From: Neorhizobium sp. SOG26 | Lineage (GTDB): Bacteria; Pseudomonadota; Alphaproteobacteria; Rhizobiales; Rhizobiaceae | Reading direction: 5' to 3' | DNA: 64,000 nt | NCBI RefSeq assembly: GCF_003491345.1 | Contig: NZ_CP025512.1 | Location: 1,116,001-1,180,000, forward strand | Shown here: positions 59,742 to 64,000 of the stretch, in pieces | How the letters are laid out: every line of letters begins with the position of its first letter | Numbering within the stretch: the stretch's first letter is position 1 | The notes under the pieces: generated by a model | What the model saw: the letters and a program-made list of their open reading frames with translations, nothing else | Database searches by the model: none | Told to the model about the DNA's origin: nothing | Program-made: the position numbers and the translations under genes

Positions 59742-62657
59742 ATGCTTGAGAAGACCTACGATTCCACCGCCGTTGAACCCAAAGTCGCTCAGGCGTGGGA
59801 CGAGGCAGATGCGTTTCGCGCCGGCGCGAATGCAAAGCCGGGTGCGGAAACCTTCACGATCGTAATCCCGCCGCCGAACGTTACCGGCTCGCTGCACATG
59901 GGCCACGCGCTCAACAACACGCTGCAGGACATCATGGTCCGGTTCGAGCGCATGCGCGGTAAGGACGTGTTGTGGCAGCCGGGCATGGACCATGCCGGTA
60001 TCGCGACGCAGATGGTGGTTGAGCGGCAGTTGATGGAACGCCAGCTTCCGGGCCGCCGCGAGATGGGCCGCGAGGCATTTGTTGATCGCGTCTGGGAATG
60101 GAAGGCGGAATCCGGCGGCTTGATCTTCAACCAGCTGAAGCGGCTTGGCGCATCCTGCGACTGGTCGCGCGAACGATTCACCATGGACGAGGGCCTGTCG
60201 AAGGCTGTACTGGAAGTCTTCGTAACGCTTTACAAGGAAGGGCTCATCTACCGCGGCAAGCGGCTCGTCAACTGGGACCCGAAGTTCGAGACGGCGATTT
60301 CGGACCTGGAAGTCGAGTCCAAGGAAGTCGACGGCCATATGTGGCACTTCAAGTACCCCCTGGCCGGCGGCGAAACCTATACATATGTCGAGAAGGATGC
60401 TGACGGAAACGTCATCCTGCAGGAGGAGCGCAACTATATCTCGATCGCCACGACGCGTCCGGAAACCATGCTGGGTGATGGCGCCGTTGCCGTTCATCCG
60501 TCTGACGAGCGTTATGCGCCGATCGTCGGCAAGCTCTGCGAAATACCGGTTGGCCCGAAAGAACATCGCCGCCTGATCCCGATCATTGCCGACGAGTATC
60601 CGGATCCGACCTTCGGCTCCGGCGCGGTCAAGATCACCGGCGCGCATGACTTCAACGACTATCAGGTTGCTCGCCGCAACAAGATCCCGCTGTATCGCCT
60701 GATGGATACGACGGCTTCGATGCGCGATGACGGCGAGCCCTATGCCGTTTGCGCCGCCCGAGCGCTGGAGATTACCAGGTCCGGCGAACTGCCGAGCGAA
60801 GCCGAGGTCGACGACCTGAACCTCGTTCCGGACGAGTATCGCGGTCTCGACCGCATGGTAGCGCGCAAGAAGATCATCGAAGCCATCAATGCCGAAGGTC
60901 TTGCCGTGACCGTCAAGGATGCGGAAGGCAACGACATTCCTTACGTCGAGAACAAGAAGATCATGCAGCCGTTTGGCGATCGCTCCGGCGTCGTCATCGA
61001 ACCGATGCTGACCGACCAGTGGTTTGCCGATGCCAAGACGCTGGCGGAACCGGCGATTGCTTCCGTTCGCGAAGGTCGCACCAACTTCGTTCCGAAGAAC
61101 TGGGAAAAGACCTATTTCGAATGGATGGAGAACATCGAGCCGTGGTGCATCTCGCGCCAGCTCTGGTGGGGCCACCAGATCCCGGCCTGGTATGGTCCGG
61201 ATGGCCAGTGCTTCGTCGAGAAGACGGAAGAAGAAGCGCTCGACGCCGCCATCCAGCACTACCTGGCGCATGAAGGGCCATGGAAGGCCTGGGTCCAGGA
61301 GAAGCTTGAAAACTTCCAACCGGGCGAGATCCTGACGCGTGACGAGGACGTACTCGACACGTGGTTTTCCTCGGCGCTGTGGCCGTTCTCCACCCTTGGC
61401 TGGCCGGACAAGACGCCGGAACTGGCGCGCTATTACCCGACGAACGTCCTCGTCACCGGCTTCGACATCATCTTCTTCTGGGTCGCCCGCATGATGATGA
61501 TGGGCCTGCACTTCATGAAGGATGAGGAAGGCAATCCTGTCGAGCCGTTCAGCACGGTTTATGTCCACGCGCTGGTTCGCGACAAGAACGGCCAGAAGAT
61601 GTCGAAGTCGAAGGGCAACGTCATCGACCCGCTCGACCTGATCGAGGAATATGGTGCCGACGCCTTGCGCTTCACGCTGGCGATCATGGCCGCACAGGGA
61701 AGGGACGTGAAGCTCGACCCGGCCCGCATCGCTGGCTACCGTAACTTCGGCACCAAGCTTTGGAACGCGACCCGGTTTGCGGAAATGAACGGCGTGTCGC
61801 GTAATCCTGCGTTCGTGCCGGAAAACGCCAAGCTTACCGTCAACCGCTGGATCCTGACGGAGCTGTCGAAGACGGTTGGCGATGTGACGCAGGCGATCGA
61901 GACGCACCGCTTCAACGAGGCGGCCAACGCGCTTTATCGCTTCGTCTGGAACCAGGTGTGCGACTGGTACCTGGAACTGCTGAAGCCGATCTTCATGGGC
62001 GACGACGAAGCGGCCAAGGCCGAGGCTCAGGCCTGCATGGCTTACGTGCTTGAACAGACCTACAAGCTGCTGCATCCGTTCATGCCGTTCATGACGGAAG
62101 AGCTTTGGGCGCATACGGCACAGCGCGATGGTTTGCTCTGCCACGCAGACTGGCCGCTGGCCAGCTTTGCTGACGATGCGGCCGCCGAAGAGATCAACTG
62201 GCTCGTCGACCTCGTTTCGGGTCTTCGCTCGGCGCGCGCCGAAATGAACGTTCCGCCGTCCGCCACGGCGCCGCTTGTTGTCGTTGGCGCCAATGAATTG
62301 ACGCAAGGCCGCCTGAAGCAGCACGAGAGCGCGATTGGGCGCCTGGCTCGCGTTGCCAGCATTGAGCTTGCCGATGTTGCACCGAAGGGTGCGGCGCAGG
62401 TTGTCGTCGGTGAAGCAACAGCATGCCTCCCGCTCGGCACGCTGATTGATCTCGCTGCCGAAAAGGCACGTATCGAAAAGAACATCGGCAAGACGCAGGC
62501 GGAGATGGACCGCATCGGCAAGAAGCTCGCCAACGACAAGTTCGTGGCGAATGCTGATCCGGAAGTGGTTGCCGCCGAGCGTGAGCGCTTCGCGGAACTG
62601 GAGATCCAGATCGCCAACCTGAGGACTGCAATGCTTCGCGTTTCCGAAGCCGGCTGA
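59742..62657 (+). CDS. valS: Valyl-tRNA synthetase
   Basis: A 971-residue class I synthetase charging tRNA-Val. The HIGH-like motif is in PPPNVTGSLHMGHALN and KMSKS appears as KMSKSKGNVIDP. The editing domain (about 220-360) and the C-terminal coiled coil (LAAEKARIEKNIGKTQAEM ...) are complete. It is a little longer than the usual ~950. A terminator follows after 27 bases. Confidence 0.97.
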   Translation: MLEKTYDSTAVEPKVAQAWDEADAFRAGANAKPGAETFTIVIPPPNVTGSLHMGHALNNTLQDIMVRFERMRGKDVLWQPGMDHAGIATQMVVERQLMERQLPGRREMGREAFVDRVWEWKAESGGLIFNQLKRLGASCDWSRERFTMDEGLSKAVLEVFVTLYKEGLIYRGKRLVNWDPKFETAISDLEVESKEVDGHMWHFKYPLAGGETYTYVEKDADGNVILQEERNYISIATTRPETMLGDGAVAVHPSDERYAPIVGKLCEIPVGPKEHRRLIPIIADEYPDPTFGSGAVKITGAHDFNDYQVARRNKIPLYRLMDTTASMRDDGEPYAVCAARALEITRSGELPSEAEVDDLNLVPDEYRGLDRMVARKKIIEAINAEGLAVTVKDAEGNDIPYVENKKIMQPFGDRSGVVIEPMLTDQWFADAKTLAEPAIASVREGRTNFVPKNWEKTYFEWMENIEPWCISRQLWWGHQIPAWYGPDGQCFVEKTEEEALDAAIQHYLAHEGPWKAWVQEKLENFQPGEILTRDEDVLDTWFSSALWPFSTLGWPDKTPELARYYPTNVLVTGFDIIFFWVARMMMMGLHFMKDEEGNPVEPFSTVYVHALVRDKNGQKMSKSKGNVIDPLDLIEEYGADALRFTLAIMAAQGRDVKLDPARIAGYRNFGTKLWNATRFAEMNGVSRNPAFVPENAKLTVNRWILTELSKTVGDVTQAIETHRFNEAANALYRFVWNQVCDWYLELLKPIFMGDDEAAKAEAQACMAYVLEQTYKLLHPFMPFMTEELWAHTAQRDGLLCHADWPLASFADDAAAEEINWLVDLVSGLRSARAEMNVPPSATAPLVVVGANELTQGRLKQHESAIGRLARVASIELADVAPKGAAQVVVGEATACLPLGTLIDLAAEKARIEKNIGKTQAEMDRIGKKLANDKFVANADPEVVAAERERFAELEIQIANLRTAMLRVSEAG

Positions 62658-62683
62658 CAGCTTCGATTCGGTTGACCAATCAC

Positions 62684-62716
62684 AATGCCGCGCCGGTAAC
62701 CCGGTGCGGCATTTTC
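62684..62716 (+). terminator. Terminator of valS
   Basis: ATGCCGCGCCGG and CCGGTGCGGCAT arms (one G-T pair) with a 4-base loop and TTTTCTTT tail. Confidence 0.85.
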
Positions 62717-63013
62717 TTTATGGCTCGTTGTAGGCTCTGGTTACGCGTTTTGCAGATGCGAGGATCCAGAAACTGCGTCTGTTGCTGAGTTGCCACACAC
62801 CTTTTGAAGTAGGTGATATTTTTTCACATTTTAGCGAGTGGAGCTGATGTGGTAGCATTTTATTCCGCAACGACGGAAGCAACGCCTGACACTTGGATTT
62901 TTTACGTAAATTTTGCGCCATGCTCCGGCGCCCGCACGCGCGTCAGTGAAAGTTGTTATTTGGAATCCAGCTCTTAGACTGCCTCCATCACCTTACCGGG
63001 AGTGGGAGCAATT
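62717..63013. other. Upstream region of the porin gene
   Basis: About 300 AT-rich bases without a supported gene. T-rich runs near 62820 and 62900 suggest promoter or regulator sites of the porin gene, but no clear -35/-10 pair is visible. Confidence 0.35.
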
Positions 63014-64000
63014 ATGGTAAGAAAGACTTTAGCAGGCGGATTTGTGGCGGCCGCTGGCCTCGTGGCGCTCCAATCACCTGCCTTCGCAGGGGGCCTCGAG
63101 AGGGGCGGCTACAACATCGACCTCCTGTTTGATCCGGGCAAAGTGGCCGCCGAAGCGGCCGCGACCTACGTCATACCTGAGCGCAAGCTGAAGAACGTAC
63201 AGGACGTGGATACTACTTCGGGCGCTTTTCCATTCAACGGCACTGCAGCCGGCAATGGCGGCGGTAACTTGAATGGTTTGTCCACGTCGGCAGACGGCAG
63301 TGAAGGTTATTGGGTGCCGCGCATCGGCATCAAGGCCGGCATCGACAACGCGGACTGCATGTTCGATTACTCCGAACCGTGGGGCGCTCACAAGAAACCA
63401 GGTCGTGACTGGGCTGGCGCCAACGAAGACATCGAAACCAAGGTCGAGAGCCGCAACTACGCGCTGACCTGCTCGTACCGTTTTGATGCCGGTCCGGGAC
63501 AGCTCCGCATCATTGGTGGTGGTTTCTATCAGGAAGTCTTCGGTTTCCAGGAACGCCTGGTTCAGGATTTCACCGGCGTTCCCCCGGCGTTTGGCGGCTT
63601 GCAGAGTGGCGTAGGCCGCCTTGACCTTGAAGGCGACGGTTGGGGCTGGCGTGCAGGTCTTGCCTACGAGATCCCGGAATACGCCTTCCGCGCAAGCCTT
63701 GTTTACAACAGCGAAGTTAAGCTGAACGACATTACCGGCACCTTGGACCTGTCGCAGGTCAACGGTACGGCGCCGTTCGATGTTTACGGCTCGCAGAGCA
63801 TGCCGGATGTCGTGGAACTCAAGGTTCAGTCCGGTATCGCGCCTGATTGGCTGGCCTTCGGTTCGGTGAAGTGGACCGACTGGAGCCAGCTTCAGAAGGT
63901 TCGCTTCTTCTGCAAAGATCCGGCAGCATTCGCGGGTTGTGCACTGCCGGGCGGTGTAACTGCCCTCGACCTCGGCTACCGTGACGGCTGGACCATCAGC
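63014..64000 (+). CDS. OmpP1/FadL family outer-membrane transporter (partial, 3' end outside window)
   Basis: 329 residues visible, no stop before the window edge. A signal peptide (VRKTLAGGFVAAAGLVALQSPAFA) precedes a mature start GGLERGGYNIDLLFDPGKVAAEAAATYVIPER, the FadL plug region. Alternating aromatic strands follow (WGWRAGLAYEIPEYAFRASLVYNSEVKL). These beta-barrels import long-chain fatty acids or other hydrophobic compounds. GGGAGC precedes the ATG. Confidence 0.9.
   Translation, partial: MVRKTLAGGFVAAAGLVALQSPAFAGGLERGGYNIDLLFDPGKVAAEAAATYVIPERKLKNVQDVDTTSGAFPFNGTAAGNGGGNLNGLSTSADGSEGYWVPRIGIKAGIDNADCMFDYSEPWGAHKKPGRDWAGANEDIETKVESRNYALTCSYRFDAGPGQLRIIGGGFYQEVFGFQERLVQDFTGVPPAFGGLQSGVGRLDLEGDGWGWRAGLAYEIPEYAFRASLVYNSEVKLNDITGTLDLSQVNGTAPFDVYGSQSMPDVVELKVQSGIAPDWLAFGSVKWTDWSQLQKVRFFCKDPAAFAGCALPGGVTALDLGYRDGWTIS

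Noticed and set aside
59268..62324. Very long minus-strand open frame opposite valS (1018 codons)
   Set aside because: It is the antisense shadow of a GC-rich gene; composition is biased to the mirror of valS codons and no domain is recognisable.
1..64000. CRISPR array
   Set aside because: No set of regularly spaced identical repeats was seen, and no Cas-like protein is encoded.

Overview
The window is GC-rich chromosomal DNA of an alphaproteobacterium, most likely in the Rhizobiaceae (Rhizobium/Agrobacterium/Sinorhizobium group). Evidence is the PopZ (DUF2497) gene next to valS, an ExoD protein, DUF982, DUF1236 and DUF6894 proteins, a HlyU-type protein, and promoter-like sites of the alphaproteobacterial general stress response (GGAAC, 16-17 bases, CGTT/GTT). 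It is partial at both ends: ilvA at the left and an OmpP1/FadL porin at the right.

Region 1 (1-26 kb) is ordinary core genome with short operons: ilvA, a HlyU-like protein, a remnant of an ammonium transporter beside a membrane diguanylate cyclase, azoR with a divergent LysR regulator, a Tat-exported CpdB, a PilZ protein, alanine dehydrogenase with a divergent Lrp regulator, an autoregulated-looking PadR gene, sulfurtransferase, AlaX, cysteine synthase, a solitary ChrR-like cupin protein, and a DUF47-PiT phosphate transport pair. From 19 to 24 kb lies a stress-type neighbourhood: DUF1236, sorbosone dehydrogenase-like, DUF2231, several tiny membrane proteins, a CheY-like protein and an ECF sigma factor, several preceded by GGAAC-type promoters. 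A Zn-alcohol dehydrogenase and a Gfo/Idh/MocA oxidoreductase follow.

Region 2 (26.6-36.0 kb) is an eight-gene, mostly overlapping operon for an unidentified glycan: two NAD-sugar epimerases (one fused to a glycoside-hydrolase-like domain), four glycosyltransferases (three CgeB-like in tandem), a UDP-glucuronate-decarboxylase-like enzyme and a methyltransferase. It begins behind two palindromes set exactly two helical turns apart, and no flippase, polymerase or exporter gene lies within it. SDR, isochorismatase-like and Zn-alcohol dehydrogenase genes with further tiny membrane proteins follow.

Region 3 (39.9-53.4 kb) is a 13.5-kb integrative island bounded by a 28-bp direct repeat that contains the 3' end of tRNA-Asn. 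It has a P4-type integrase near the left end, an AlpA-like protein, an IS21-family element with an IS3-family element nested in its left terminus, a second tyrosine recombinase coupled to a small accessory gene, and a set of small unknown genes including a divergent XRE module and a coiled-coil membrane protein.

Region 4 (53.4-64 kb) returns to core genes (tRNA-Asn, exoD, tRNA-Cys, pcm, popZ, valS, fadL-type porin). A two-gene insert directly after tRNA-Cys encodes a HipA-like kinase and a HIRAN-domain protein. This pair is the best candidate here for an undescribed toxin-antitoxin or defence-like system.
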